NCBI GenBank assembly: GCA_007922305.1
Contig: ML677335.1
Location: 15,529,734-15,593,733 of the forward strand
Direction of reading: 5' to 3'
Length of the DNA stretch: 64,000 nucleotides
From: Dermatemys mawii
Taxonomy: Eukaryota > Chordata > Testudines > Dermatemydidae
Of this stretch, positions 1 through 10,157 are shown piece after piece (position 1 is the stretch's first letter; every line of letters starts with the position of its first letter). A program made the translations under genes and the position numbers. The notes under the pieces were generated by a model. That model ran no database searches. It had not been told where the DNA came from and worked only from the letters and a program-made list of their open reading frames with translations.

Positions 1-272
1 CTGCTTGTTTGCCCCACATGGCTGCCGGCCCCTCCCCTGTTGCCCCGGGGCGGGGCTATGCCTCCACGTGCTGCCCCCATCCCGAGTGCCCCTGCGGCCA
101 GTGAGAAGCTGTGTGGGCAGTGGAGTTGGGGTTGGGGTGGGGTGGGTTCTGGATGGCATGAGTGACATTATTCTGGGGTGGGTTCTGGGTGGCATGAGTG
201 ACATTATTGTCCTGCTGGGAGGATCTAAGGACTGGCACTGGCCCTAAGGTAAATTGAGTTTGAGACCCCCTG
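1..272. mobile_element. hAT-like element, terminal part only
   Basis: The segment ends with a hAT-like terminus (…TTGAGTTTGAGACCCCCTG) exactly where CR1 coding homology starts. It therefore looks like the right end of a non-autonomous hAT element that cut into the CR1 copy, and its other end lies outside the window. Positions about 139-210 contain two tandem copies of a roughly 35-bp unit beginning gggtgggttctgg. The classification rests on the terminus alone, because no target duplication can be checked. Confidence 0.45.
139..210 (+). repeat. Two-copy tandem repeat (about 35-bp unit)
   Basis: The unit gggtgggttctggatggcat and its continuation gagtgacattattct occur twice in direct succession with very few differences. 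It lies inside the hAT-like fragment, and the short open frames across it are just the repeat. Confidence 0.7.
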
Positions 273-2426
273 GTCTAATCCTTTAATCATTCTCATGGCT
301 CTTCTCTAAATCTTTGCTAATTTATCAGCATCGTTCTTGAATCCTTCAGAACTCGACACAGTATTCCAGCAGTGGACAATCACCAGTGCCAATAAGAGGT
401 AAAATAATTTCTCTGCTCTCTCTGGAGAGTCCAGTGTTTATGCATTCAATGATTGCATTAGCCCTTTTGGCCACAGTGTCACACTGAGAGCTCACATTCA
501 GCCGATTATCCACTGTGACTTCTAAATCTTATTCAATGTTACTTTTTTCCAGGTCAGTCACCCATTCTTACATATGGCCTACATTTTTGTTCCTAAATAT
601 ATACATTTTACATTTAGCCATGTTAAAACACATATTGGTTGCTTGTGCCTGCTTACAAAGCAATCTGGATTGCTTACTATTAGTGACCAATTTTTGTGTT
701 ATTGGCAAACTTTTAGTGATTTTGTTTTCTTCCAGGTCTTTGATAAAAATGTTCAATAGCACAGGGCCAAGAGCTGATCCCTGTGGGACTCCACCAGAAA
801 CATATCTGCTGAGTGAAGGTTGTCTATGTACAATTATATTTTAAAACTATCATCTAGCTGACTTCTAATCCATTTAATGTGCCATGTTAATTTTATGTTT
901 TATTTTTAATTAAAATGTTGTATGATACCATGTCAAATGCCTTACAGAAGTCTAAGTATATTATTACATCAGTGCTATAACCTTTATCAACCAAACTTGT
1001 AGTCTCATCAAAAAGTCATTAGTTTGATGGGATCTATTTTCCATAAACATAAATTGACTGGAATTAATTATATTTCCCTTCTTTATTCTTTATTAATCAA
1101 GTCCTGCATCAGTCACTCCATTATCTTGCCCAAGATTGATGTCAGACTGAGGTCCATAATCACCTGGGTCATCCCATTTACTCTTTTTTCAATATTGGCA
1201 CAATGTTAATTTTCTTCCAGCCTTCAGGAACTTCACCAGTGTTCCAAGACTTATTAAAAATAAACATTAATTATGCAGCAAACTCCTCAGTCGTCTCTTT
1301 GAAAACTCTTGAATGCAAGTTATCTGGACTTGCTGATTTTAATTTTTTTAACTTTTAGTAGCTACTGTTTTTAATATCTTCCTGAGATAGCAGTGGAATG
1401 GAGAAAGTGTTATGATTAAATCATTTGTGCCGTCCCCCAAATACAGAATGGAAATTTACCACTTCTATCTCTTTTTTGCATCATTATTGATAATTCTACC
1501 ATTTCCATCCAGTAATGGGCTAATACTGTTGTTAGGGTTCTTTTTGTTCCTAACATATTTAAAAATCTCATTGTCCTTCTGCCCATACATTTCTCCTTTG
1601 TCCCTTATATTTTTTTCTACAATTCCTAGTTTCTGTGATTTATATTCATTGATATCAACTTCCCCTTTCTTCCATTGATGTTTATAGATAATAGCTGTGT
1701 TCACTTCCTCTGGAAAAAAACCCAACCAAACAAACCATTTTGGCCTTCTTCCTCAATGGTAGGTTTTTGACATATAGTTAAGTGTTCATAAGCAATTCCC
1801 AATTGTCATTCATGTTTTTTAATTAAATTCTTTTTCCCAGCTGAAACGGCTCATAATTGTTTTCAGCTTTGTGAAATTGGCCCTTTTAAAGCACTAAGTA
1901 TATATATCACTGATTTGGACTTCATTTGCTTTCCATAGTATAAATGTGATGAAATTATGATCACTTATACCAAAGCTACTATAATTTTTTAGTTCTATGA
2001 TCAGTTCCTCTTATCTGTCAAGATAAGGTCTAATATAGAATTCCCCCATGTTTGATGCAACAGTTTTCAGTTAAAAATTATTTATAATATTTTGAAATGT
2101 CAAGGATCTTTTAGTACAGGCAGCAACTGAAGTCCCCTATAATCACACAGCTTTTCCCCCTGCACATTATAGATAGGTGCATATGGAACTGGTCATCCTG
2201 TTCCCTAAGATCATTTTGGTGGTCTGTAGCAGGCACCAACAGATCTCTATCTTATGCTTTATGTGTGGGGACATTGATCCATAAGCATTCAAGATGATTT
2301 TGTTTTAAAGTTGTCAGTGACAAAGAAACAGATGCCATTTTTGACATAGTGCTACTCCCTCCCCTTTTTTTCGCCACTCAGTCCGTCCGAAATAGGTTAC
2401 CACCATTGATTTTTAACCATCCAGTT
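273..2426 (-). pseudogene. CR1 LINE ORF2 (reverse transcriptase), antisense, broken
   Basis: Read on the minus strand this is a CR1-type non-LTR retrotransposon pol. The 1465-1725 frame has the linker found after the CR1 endonuclease (KSQKLG…RNKKNP…LLDGNGRI). The frame near 570-780 carries the RT segment LLNIFIKDLEENK, preceded in another frame by the PQGS-like motif. The C-terminal part near 273-560 matches the CR1 pattern 'VDNRLNVSSQCDTVAKRANAI'. Many stops and frameshifts are present, so it is an old dead copy. The 3' end is cut off at 273 by the hAT fragment and the 5' part continues beyond the hAT/ERV insertion at 5127. The family call is secure; exact boundaries are not. Confidence 0.85.
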
Positions 2427-2434
2427 GTGTCAAT
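2427..2434. repeat. 8-bp target-site duplication, left (gtgtcaat)
   Basis: This is paired with gtgtgaat at 5119-5126 (7 of 8 identical). The pair brackets the composite hAT element and shows that the flanking CR1 sequence was once continuous. Confidence 0.8.
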
Positions 2435-2498
2435 GAGTAGTTCTCAAAAACAGGTACATCTACCCCTGGGGCTATGCAGAGTTCTCCCAGAGATACAT

Positions 2499-3004
2499 TG
2501 TTGCAGGATACTTTCGGTGTCCTGTAGGAACGAGGCACACACACAGCTTTTGAATAAAAGTAGTGAGTTTATTGAAGGCAAAAGTGACATACCCACAACA
2601 GGGGCTCCCTTCGTTGCTGCCACTGAGACGGGGAAAGCCTGATGCACCGGAGCAATGCTCGGGGTGAAGCCCACTGTGTGTGGGAAAACAGGCAGAGAAA
2701 TAACAGCAACATTTGCATCTCATGCATACCTCATGAATAACTAATACCTTGTTTTTGTCTTATTAGTATTACATAATACAAGCAGGTGTCTTCTTGTTAG
2801 TCTACACATACAGATAGGCGCTGGGAACTGGTTAGCTCCGGTATGGGAAATATGCAATGATGGGGCAGGGACTGATAACGCTAACCTTGAGTACCCCTTC
2901 CTTCCCAGGAGTGGGGGCGGGGATGAGCACCCTTTCCTTCCCTGGAGTCCTGGGGGAGAGTGCACCTAGCACTCTTCCGTGATAATGTCTTCTGCGCTCC
3001 TACA
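2499..3004 (-). mobile_element. Endogenous retrovirus 3' LTR
   Basis: On the minus strand the segment starts TGTAGGAGCG directly after a purine-rich tract (GGGGAGGAG at about 3005-3013) and ends …CCTGCAACA. This gives TG…CA ends and about 506 bp, typical of a retroviral LTR. A minus-strand AATAAA lies at 2568-2573. The outer end abuts hAT sequence at 2498. No partner 5' LTR exists on the other side of the retroviral segment. Confidence 0.75.
2568..2573 (-). terminator. LTR polyadenylation signal AATAAA
   Basis: The plus strand reads tttatt, which gives AATAAA on the minus strand, in the expected position inside the 3' LTR downstream of env. Confidence 0.65.
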
Positions 3005-3758
3005 CTCCTCCCCGCGCTCTCTCCAGAGACTCCAGCGAAAGGGTAGAGGAAGACAAATGATGGGGGCACAAAGCGCCGAGGCGGCCACTGCACACACAAA
3101 GGAGGTATAAAGCAAAGAGGCCCAAAAGGCCGAGGAGGAGGCCTTGAACAAGGTGGGCAGCCCAGCCACGTAGCGAGGCTGCCCATGACCAAAGCCATCC
3201 AGCTCCTTGTTGTTCACGAATGCCCAGGGGCAAGTCTTTCAATTTTTGGAGATCTGCCTCAATTGATTGTCCCTCATCTGTAATATTAAAGCAACAGAGG
3301 CCAGTAAACTCAGCGCAACTGTGGCCTTGCCGTAGTAACAGGTAGTCCACCGCCAGGCGGTTTTGCAGCATATCCTGGCGGATTTCTCCTAGCTCTTGGT
3401 TCATACGAGCAAGGATTGAGGACGTGAGATTTAAGGCCTTGGCAACAGTACAGGCTAGATGGACTATTGCATGGTAATTATGCATAACCATCCTGGGGGT
3501 GCCAAGGAGGGAAAAGATTAAGGCGTCTGCTTCTCCCTCAGAGAAGAGCGTCACCTCGGATCGACAACTGGCAGGCAAGGGGATACTGTCCTGTTTCTGA
3601 CGAGTGGGATCCCGGCCTCTGGGGTATGGGGAAATAAGGGGGGGCCACACGGCCAACTGCACAGGGTCCTCCAGAGCTATTTGCTGGCACATAGGAATAA
3701 GCCGTAGTGCCACAGAGAAGAAACCACCCAGGGGGAAGGAGCAGATGGGCATATGCAA
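3000..3758 (-). pseudogene. env: Endogenous retroviral env: end of SU plus TM subunit, open frame
   Basis: This 252-codon frame covers the C-terminal part of the surface subunit and the whole transmembrane subunit of a retroviral envelope protein. About residues 125-165 show the heptad-rich region followed by a CX6CC motif (CAEFTGLCC), the hallmark of Env proteins whose subunits are disulfide-linked (gamma-type and alpharetroviral Env). A long hydrophobic stretch at about residues 205-225 (LVQGLLLGLLGLFALYLLCV) is the membrane anchor, followed by a short cytoplasmic tail. The stop lies at the LTR border, as is normal. The start residue is arbitrary because the gene continues upstream in other frames. 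The gene as a whole is broken by frameshifts, so it is annotated as a pseudogene. Confidence 0.8.
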
Positions 3759-4337
3759 AGGACAATCTACGGGACTGGTTACACTGCAACTCCCTATTAG
3801 TAAGATTATATATAGGCACTATGGCATTTTCAAAAATAACACATGTAGCCGCTGCAGTAATTTAGCAACATGAAAAGCATACATCTCTGCGGAGGGCTGT
3901 GTTAATACCCGACCCATACTATAAAGATCAGCATAAACAGCAGTCTTATCAATATTTGCCAGGAGCGTGTGGCGCTGTAACATGGAGGGCGCTGCACTGA
4001 CGCCTAGAAAGCAGGTCTGCATATTGTCGCCGACCGCATAGGTATGGGGGAGGCAAAAGGCAGTAGAGTTCAGGGCACTCTGGGCCAGTTACCCATGTAT
4101 TCGCAACCATGCTCTTGGCAACAGACAGGTAGCCCTGCACGAATATCAAAAAGAGCGCTTGGTTAGTCGGTGCCATGAGGCTGTCTGGGGGCAGTCCTCC
4201 TGCTCTGGTAACACAACAGCCCAGCCCTCTCCTGTGGCGAGGATGGTTGCGGCCTTAGCTTTCTTTCCAGGATTAGTCCACCAGACACTGGCCGGGGTGG
4301 GGGTGCTCTCCGTGGTCACTGTTGCTTCGCTTTGCAC
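3538..4337 (-). pseudogene. env: Endogenous retroviral env: surface-subunit remnants in several frames
   Basis: Minus-strand frames at 4146-4337, 3949-4176, 3819-4022 and 3538-3819 follow one another with overlaps. They show SU-like features such as PPGWFLLCGTTAYSYVPAN, a common type of segment near the SU C-terminus, and cysteine-containing segments before it. The need to change frame repeatedly shows small insertions or deletions. A splice-acceptor-like tract (cttttcacag on the minus strand, near 4336-4345) sits just before the first frame, as expected for a subgenomic env message. It is not functional as it stands. Confidence 0.6.
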
Positions 4338-4559
4338 CTGTGAAAAGTGGGAGAGCGGACACAGATCACAGAGAGAGCGGTCCCCGCTTCCCAGTGGAGG
4401 GAGGCATCAGTCTGGTTCCCCCTGGTCACAGCATCCAGCGCTTTGTCTCCGCTGTTACTGGCACGTTGCCAGGTGAATACAAACTGATCTTAACTCTCGA
4501 AAACAATAGCAATCAAAACAAAAGCATTAGCAAAATCAGTGACTGCATGACAGGGGAGG

Positions 4560-4979
4560 CCTGCAGGCCAAAAGCAAAAAGGCCATACTGCGTCTCCACT
4601 TGCACCCCGCGCCCCCCCCCCCGCCGCAGGACGTCAATACCCAAAATGTACTCACCGATGGGTGCCACTAGCACCATCACGTGGGAGGGTGGCGCCTTAC
4701 CCATGGTGAGAGTGACAGTCACGGCAAATGCCCACGGCTCCGAGCCATCCAGTCTCCGAGCCATCCAGGCCCCCTACCACAGTCGAGCGCCCCACCGTCT
4801 GCGTGGAGTGGGGGATGGTGATTTTAGCTTCTGTGTCCAGCAAGGCCAGGACGTGCTGGGTCCCTCTATGCGGCCACTGGATTGTGAGCGGGACGAAGGG
4901 GTGGCGGTCTCCCGCCTCCTGGGTCGGGCGCATGGCCGCGCACCGGATGGGGGACCCGCCTCCCCGTCACAAGGCACGC
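4560..4979 (-). pseudogene. pro: Endogenous retroviral protease remnant
   Basis: The 4697-4933 minus-strand frame contains VLALLDTEAKITIPH, a retroviral aspartic protease active site (usual core LLDTGA) with Gly changed to Glu. The next frame (4513-4764) contains PIGEYILGIDVL, the conserved C-terminal segment of retroviral proteases. A frameshift separates the two halves. The start of pol appears to follow for a few residues only. Reverse transcriptase, RNase H and integrase are absent: env begins about 200 bp downstream, so an internal deletion removed most of pol. Confidence 0.7.
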
Positions 4980-5118
4980 AGTAATAGTGTGCTGTGACAC
5001 TTGTATTTTTGTCTGATTTGTAAGCAAACACTTTTTAAGTGGGTTGAAACTTGGAGGTACGCAAGATGAATCAGACTCCTGAAAGGGTACAGTAGTCTGG
5101 AAAGATTGAGAGCCACTG

Positions 5119-5126
5119 GTGTGAAT
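5119..5126. repeat. 8-bp target-site duplication, right (gtgtgaat)
   Basis: This is the right partner of 2427-2434. CR1-like sequence resumes immediately after it. Confidence 0.8.
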
Positions 5127-6480
5127 CATTCCACTAGGTTTCAGTAATACCAACGAGATTAGATTAGATTTATGTTCATAAATGAGCAATTCAAATTCTT
5201 GTTCGTTATTCAGGGTTCCAGCATTGGTACATTAGGCAACTAACATATTTCAGTTATGTTATGTTTCACTCCTAGAATCTTCTGCCTTCTGTCTTCCTTT
5301 GCTTGTGGAACAGGAAGGATCTCAGAGAAGATTGTTGCACACACTTCTTCTTTAAAAGCAACAGAGACTTGTAGCATCTTATAGATTGTCTATAAGGTGC
5401 TACAAGACTCTCTGTCACTTGTGCAAATCCAGACTAACACGGCTACCCCTCTGGTACTGGACTTCTTCTTTAGTGTGCTTATGAGTTCCTTGAAGTAATC
5501 TGTTATCTAGACTCGGAGATATCTTGCAGTGCAGTGCCATTAGTGCCAATATGAATCATTACCAGTAGTTCCTTGACCATCGACTTAAGTCTGTCTAGTC
5601 TTCATGATGTCCTGTGTCTTGACTCTGGGAAGGGAGCACACCATGCTGTTATCCTCCTGCCCCTGCAGTGTGTTCTTTCTATTTTTCTAGTATTGAATCC
5701 TTAGTAAGGATAGTCTGTCTTCGTTGAATAGTTGGAGAACTCTTGTAGGCAAACTTGATTTTCTTACATGGAGGGATGCGCTGCCATCCACAGGTGTCTC
5801 CTCCTGTTCCCTTGGACTAGATGGATCTTGAGAGGTCCCTTCCAGTTTCTACAGTGAGAATATGACATCAGTTGTAAACTTCTACCTGGGTACAATTCAT
5901 CCTGGTCCTCTTTTCTGTAGTGGCCACAGCCTGCCCATTTTTGTATGTCTCCAGCCAAGTAGATTGCTATCGTGACCTCTCGCTTCTGGTGGTTATGTAC
6001 TGCCAGGTGTCCTTTCTGTGTCTGCCTGTCTGTTTCTCTGATTTGCTTGGTGGTCAGCTCCTTTCTTCCTTAAACCTGAGGTATTGATGTTTCCCCAATC
6101 TGGTTGTCTAGGAACTCCTCAACTTTCCTGATTCTCCATAGCATCTCTATTTCAGTTCAAGAATCTTTTCCTTTAGCACAGCCACCAACTTGCACTTCAT
6201 TCACAGGAAGTCCCTTCTGGCTTCAGGTAGAAAAGAAAAAACATGGCACATCCGAAGCAAGTCAAGTCACCACCACTGTACACTTACTGGCTTTCTTGAA
6301 ATTGTATGTAGAACTGACCCTGGAAATAGTCTCTCTTACTCACGCTCTCTCTCTTTGTTTGCAGCTTTCAAGTTTGCCTAGCTAGCAAGTGATTTTTTTA
6401 TACTAAGTCATCCTGCTTCTTGCAGCTCAGCTCTGCCTTTCACCACAAGAGAGTGATTAACCACTCAGACTTCAAACAGT
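5127..6480 (-). pseudogene. CR1 LINE, 5' part (endonuclease and ORF1-like region), antisense, broken
   Basis: After the hAT duplication the antisense CR1 continues. Sequence around 5127-5230 resembles the antisense of the CR1/L2 endonuclease region. The part at 5500-5760 resembles the esterase-like region (gtgccaatatgaatcattac and following). The part at 6090-6240 resembles the coiled-coil ORF1 region. No long open frame survives. A folded-back SINE fragment interrupts it at about 5350-5455. The distal boundary is uncertain. Confidence 0.55.
5350..5455 (-). repeat. SINE fragment folded into a hairpin
   Basis: The minus strand carries the head of a common reptile SINE-like repeat (…ggggtagccgtgttagtctg). 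It is followed by an inverted copy of its own middle: 5363-5385 pairs with 5389-5413 around a 3-base loop. The same family is seen in full at 39445-39603. It sits inside the CR1 copy. Confidence 0.6.
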
Positions 6481-7600
6481 AGGGCTGATCAAAGCTCCAG
6501 GGGCCAGAGCCTTGCAGCCCTTAGCTTCTTACCCAGGAACCCGTGTCCCACCTATACAGCTACATCACAGAGAACACTCAAAAAACCTACAGATGGACCA
6601 AATGCACCACTCAGAATTCTGCTATCTCCAGGCACAGAGTCCACAGCTATGCCCTCTGAAATTGTTAGATACCTAATGGAGGGCAGAACATGGCCATAAA
6701 CGTATGCAATCTCATGGCATAAATAGGTTTCTCTGAAGGCAGAATCTTGCTTATTGTTTTTAACTTGAATCAAAGTAGTTATTTACATGTAAATGCTGTA
6801 ATTTGCACTGCTATAGAGCGAAGTTTTTTTCCCACAGGACAGCTCTAAAAAGTAATTAAATAGGATCCATCCCAAAAGTTGTTCTTAATATGAAAAATTG
6901 TAAAGTTGTCCTGATGTCTTCTTTCATGTGGCTTAGATAGGTAGCAATGATTACAAATTTATACCTAGATTTGATAGCCAATACATTGCTACAGCAGTGA
7001 GCTGGTGGGTGTCTTTCAGGCCCCTGGGAAAAGAACGAAGGGGATGCTCAGATATGATGTGCTCTATTTGTTTGTGCCTGATGACCACAGATGTCCATTT
7101 AAAGAGGGTTTTCTACGTCTCCCATGAGATGTCCTGATGCAATTCTGTCTGCACCAGTCTTTCTGACATAAATCAAAATCTGGTGGTTCCTTGGCAGGAT
7201 CAAGGATTAATTCCTTGTTTTGAGCAGTCAAAATGCTCCATATGGCTCTCCATTGAGCCTCAGTGTTGAAGCTGAGTGCGGTTCTATAGAGGTGTGTGGG
7301 ATTTTAATCTTCTTTAGCAGATTCTGCAGGTCATTGTGTGTTGTGCAAATTGTGTTTGCATTGACATGGTTGAGACACGAGATGTCTGGGCAGCTTTTCT
7401 GAATTGTGAAGGCTGGGCTGTATGTGCGATAGACTCCAATCGACTGTTTCCCAGCCTGCAGGAGAGTTCTGGCAGCCATCAGGACCCCACCTGGGCGCGT
7501 GCCATGCGCCGTGCCTCCATGCGCCAGTGGGCCACAGCTGGGAATGGCTGCAGAGTCCTGGGCCGGCGGCAGGGACCCCAGGCCGGCAGTAGAGCTTGTG
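6481..7600. other. No recognisable gene
   Basis: Short frames only. Positions 7000-7440 look repeat-like (an antisense frame 7228-7701 contains a cysteine- and histidine-containing stretch), but I could not assign a family. Confidence 0.4.
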
Positions 7601-7624
7601 GCTTTGGAGTTACTTGCAGTGTCC

Positions 7625-8220
7625 CAATAAATCCTTTGATTTCTGTGAGTATTACAATATACATATGTAATACAACTGCCAGGACGAATTGGCAGCAACA
7701 AGGGCTGGATTCAATATCTAGGGGGTTCCTTTTTAACAGTACAACACAAAACTGGCTTGAGCTTCCTCCTCCCTCCCCCTGCCCCAGTAACCTGAGAAAA
7801 TTACACACCGTTCCCTGTGCACCTGAAAGAGGCAATGTTTCCCCACTTGCAAGCACAGAGTTTGTGTGTGTAAAAAGAAACTTTTTATTAAAAGGGGCAA
7901 AGTAACCTGGCATTAACTTGGAAAAATGCCATAAGCAGGGTTCATAAGCATAAGACCATGAGCAAAACACCCTCAACCAGAGTATGTTGGGCAATGTATT
8001 TTGCCTCAGGTTCTGAAGTTCAGCAACCAAAAGTTCCTTTAAAATGCCCTTCCCTTTTCCCTCCACCTCACTCCACGAGTTGTTGTCTTCAGTCAGTGGA
8101 GACCAGAGTTCTGAGGTGCTTTTGTGTGAATTCCCCTTCCACTGTGTGGGGAAGGGGTGGGAGAAGGCTTGCATGTTCTTCCAGCCACTGAGCCAGTTCC
8201 TCAGGATGTCTTGAGGGCCC
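7625..8220 (-). repeat. LTR-like interspersed repeat, antisense
   Basis: On the minus strand, 7675-7870 aligns with 56970-57150 on the plus strand: both share CTGTGCTTGC, TTGCCTCTTT, AGCCAGTTTT, TTGTGTTGT and a CCTGGCAG end in the same order. This shows one interspersed family in opposite orientations. The 57-kb copy has an AATAAA shortly downstream, suggesting an LTR. A 247-codon minus-strand frame (7479-8222) crosses this copy but resembles no protein I know and is probably fortuitous. Confidence 0.5.
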
Positions 8221-8842
8221 ACTACTTAACATAACCTTCTGTGATTTCAGCTGTTAGTAAGGGAGCCTCACTGCTAGTGCAGGCTGGCAGTCTCTCTTAT
8301 CAGAGACACTGGCCCATAGCAGGTCTAATACTTAGGCCTTGGTTTCAATGACTTCAGCTCTATTGAGCTGCAACACAAGACTCTCAACTGAGTCTTAATC
8401 ATCTCTGTAATTACACAGTGGAAAGGGTGATGGTCAAATACTGCTGTAGACCCTGCGTAAGACACTGAATACAAACATCCATCCCAACCCTCTCTCATAT
8501 GTACTGGGCTTTGGCACTCCTACCCCGTTTAACAAGGGAAGTTCTGCTGCCCTTCATTCACACAACAACAATAACAACCCTTTATTACCTCTGCACTCAA
8601 TAATAAAGTGACTTGCAATTTACCACCTGCCAAAAAAGATCATTTGGACAAAGCAGCTCCATCAGGCTGCTCACCTAGGCAGAGTGGCTGTGTCTATGCA
8701 AACAAGGTCAGTTCCTAAAGTCCTCTTCCCCAGCTCACCAATAGATGTCAGGAAGAGCTCATTCAGACCCTGCTTACATATACAATAGCAGAGGATTTGT
8801 GTTCCAATGTTCACTCTTGTATACTACTTGTTTCCTTTAGAT
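8221..8842. other. Probable repeat-derived DNA, no gene
   Basis: Continuation of the region beside the LTR-like repeat. I see no coding signal and cannot place a boundary. Confidence 0.3.
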
Positions 8843-9647
8843 CAGGCGTGGGTAAACATTTTGGTCTGAGGGCCACATAGGGATTGCAAAATTGTATGGA
8901 GGACTGGTTAGGGAAGGCTGTGCCTCCCCAAACAGCCTGGCCCTGCCCCCTACCGGACCACCACCCACTTCCCACCCTGGGATTGTACCCCTTGGAGCCC
9001 CCCAACCCATCCAACCCCCCATCCTTATCTCCTGATGACCCCCCTCCAGAGACCCCCCCGCCCCTAACCACCCCCTGGGACCCCACCCCTCTAAACCCCC
9101 TGCTTCTCTGTCCCCTGACTGCCTCCTCCTGAGACTCCTGCACCCTAACTGACCCCCCATGACCCCACTCCCAGCTACCTGTCCCCTGACTGCCCCAACG
9201 CCCAACACCACTGCCCCCTGACAGACCCCCGGGACTCCCACGCCCTATCCAACCCCCTATTCCCCATCCCCTGACTACCCCCTTAGAACTTCCGCCCCAT
9301 CCAATTGCCCCTGGCTCCCTGTCCCCTGCTGACTGCCCACTGGGATCCCCTGCCCCTTATCCAAGCCCCCGGCCCCCTTATCCCATGCTGCTCAGAGCAG
9401 CATGTCTGGCAACCGCGCAGCCCGCCGGACTAGACATGCCGCCCCACAGGAGCACGCAGCCACACTGCTGCAGTGCTGCCTAGGAACGGCAGGCCAGAAC
9501 GCTGGCGGCGAGGCGCATTCAGGTTGTGGGGAGGGGAAGACAGCAGGGGAGAGGTCAAGGTAGCCTCCCTGGCCAGGAGCTCAAAGGCCAGGCAGGATGG
9601 GCCTGTGGGCCAGATGTAGCCTGTGGGCCATAGTTTGCCCACCCCGT
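8843..9647 (+). mobile_element. hAT MITE, copy 1 of the CAGGGGTGGGCAAACT family
   Basis: The termini caggcgtgggtaaac and gtttgcccacccc are inverted copies of the family consensus. The interior is a C-rich, low-complexity tract with no transposase. Flanks ctttagat and ttctaaat are a weak (5 of 8) duplication. Same orientation as the copies at 21069 and 23211. Long open frames in the GC-rich interior are not genes. Confidence 0.75.
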
Positions 9648-9948
9648 TCTAAATATTGCTTCTATTTGAAATTCTTCAGCTTTCTTACTTAAGTAGTTAA
9701 ACAGGAAAGAAAGTCCAGTATGGAAATTGATTCAGACTTGAAGCATTTTCTGATTGGAGATTGAACAAATACTTCCATTTTATAGTGGAGTATTGCCACA
9801 GGACATCTCACAATTTGTGTGTGACAGGTCAAATAAAATTAGAAAATTGGAAGATAACCAGATTACTGAAACTAATTTTATATTTGCTGTGAAGCACACT
9901 AAATCTGTTCTTTTACCTTCCGGCCTGTCAAACATAGAAGCTCTCTTA

Positions 9949-10157
9949 GGTCTTGTCTACTCTTACATTTTATAGCGTTCTAACTTGCTGCTCACGGGGT
10001 TTGAAAAATCACCCCCCGCCCCGAGCTCAGCATGTCTGAGCGCTTTAAAGTGCTAGAATGGACAGGTTCCAAGCTTACCCTTGTGGAGGTGGATTACCAG
10101 GAGCTCTGGGAGAGCGTTCCTGCGACAGCACTTTGAAGTTTCAAGGGTAGCCATGCT
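9949..10157. mobile_element. Harbinger-type MITE with TTA duplication
   Basis: The element starts ggtcttgtctac and ends gtagccatgct. The 3-bp flanks are TTA on both sides (9946-9948 and 10158-10160), the typical PIF/Harbinger target. The interior shares tttatagcg-ttctaac and ggtggattaccaggag with the MITE at 11428. Too short to code. Confidence 0.75.

Larger units (their letters stand above)
2435..5118. mobile_element. hAT element split by a retroviral fragment
   Basis: The left end (gagtagttctca at 2435) and right end (tgagagccactg at 5107-5118) are imperfect inverted termini of the CAGTGGTTCTCA hAT type, flanked by an 8-bp duplication. Only about 64 bp remain on the left (2435-2498) and about 139 bp on the right (4980-5118). 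The centre is replaced by a minus-strand endogenous retrovirus fragment. No transposase coding is present, so this was a non-autonomous copy. Confidence 0.8.

Noticed and set aside
7479..8222. 247-codon minus-strand frame
   Set aside because: It crosses an LTR-like repeat that is shared with 56970-57150, shows no domain, and its sequence is not protein-like across the shared region.
8811..9241. Overlapping frames rich in Gly/Arg or Pro
   Set aside because: They lie in the C-rich core of a hAT MITE and exist on both strands because of low complexity. The same applies to frames at 21347-21763, 36438-37091 and 60872-61374.
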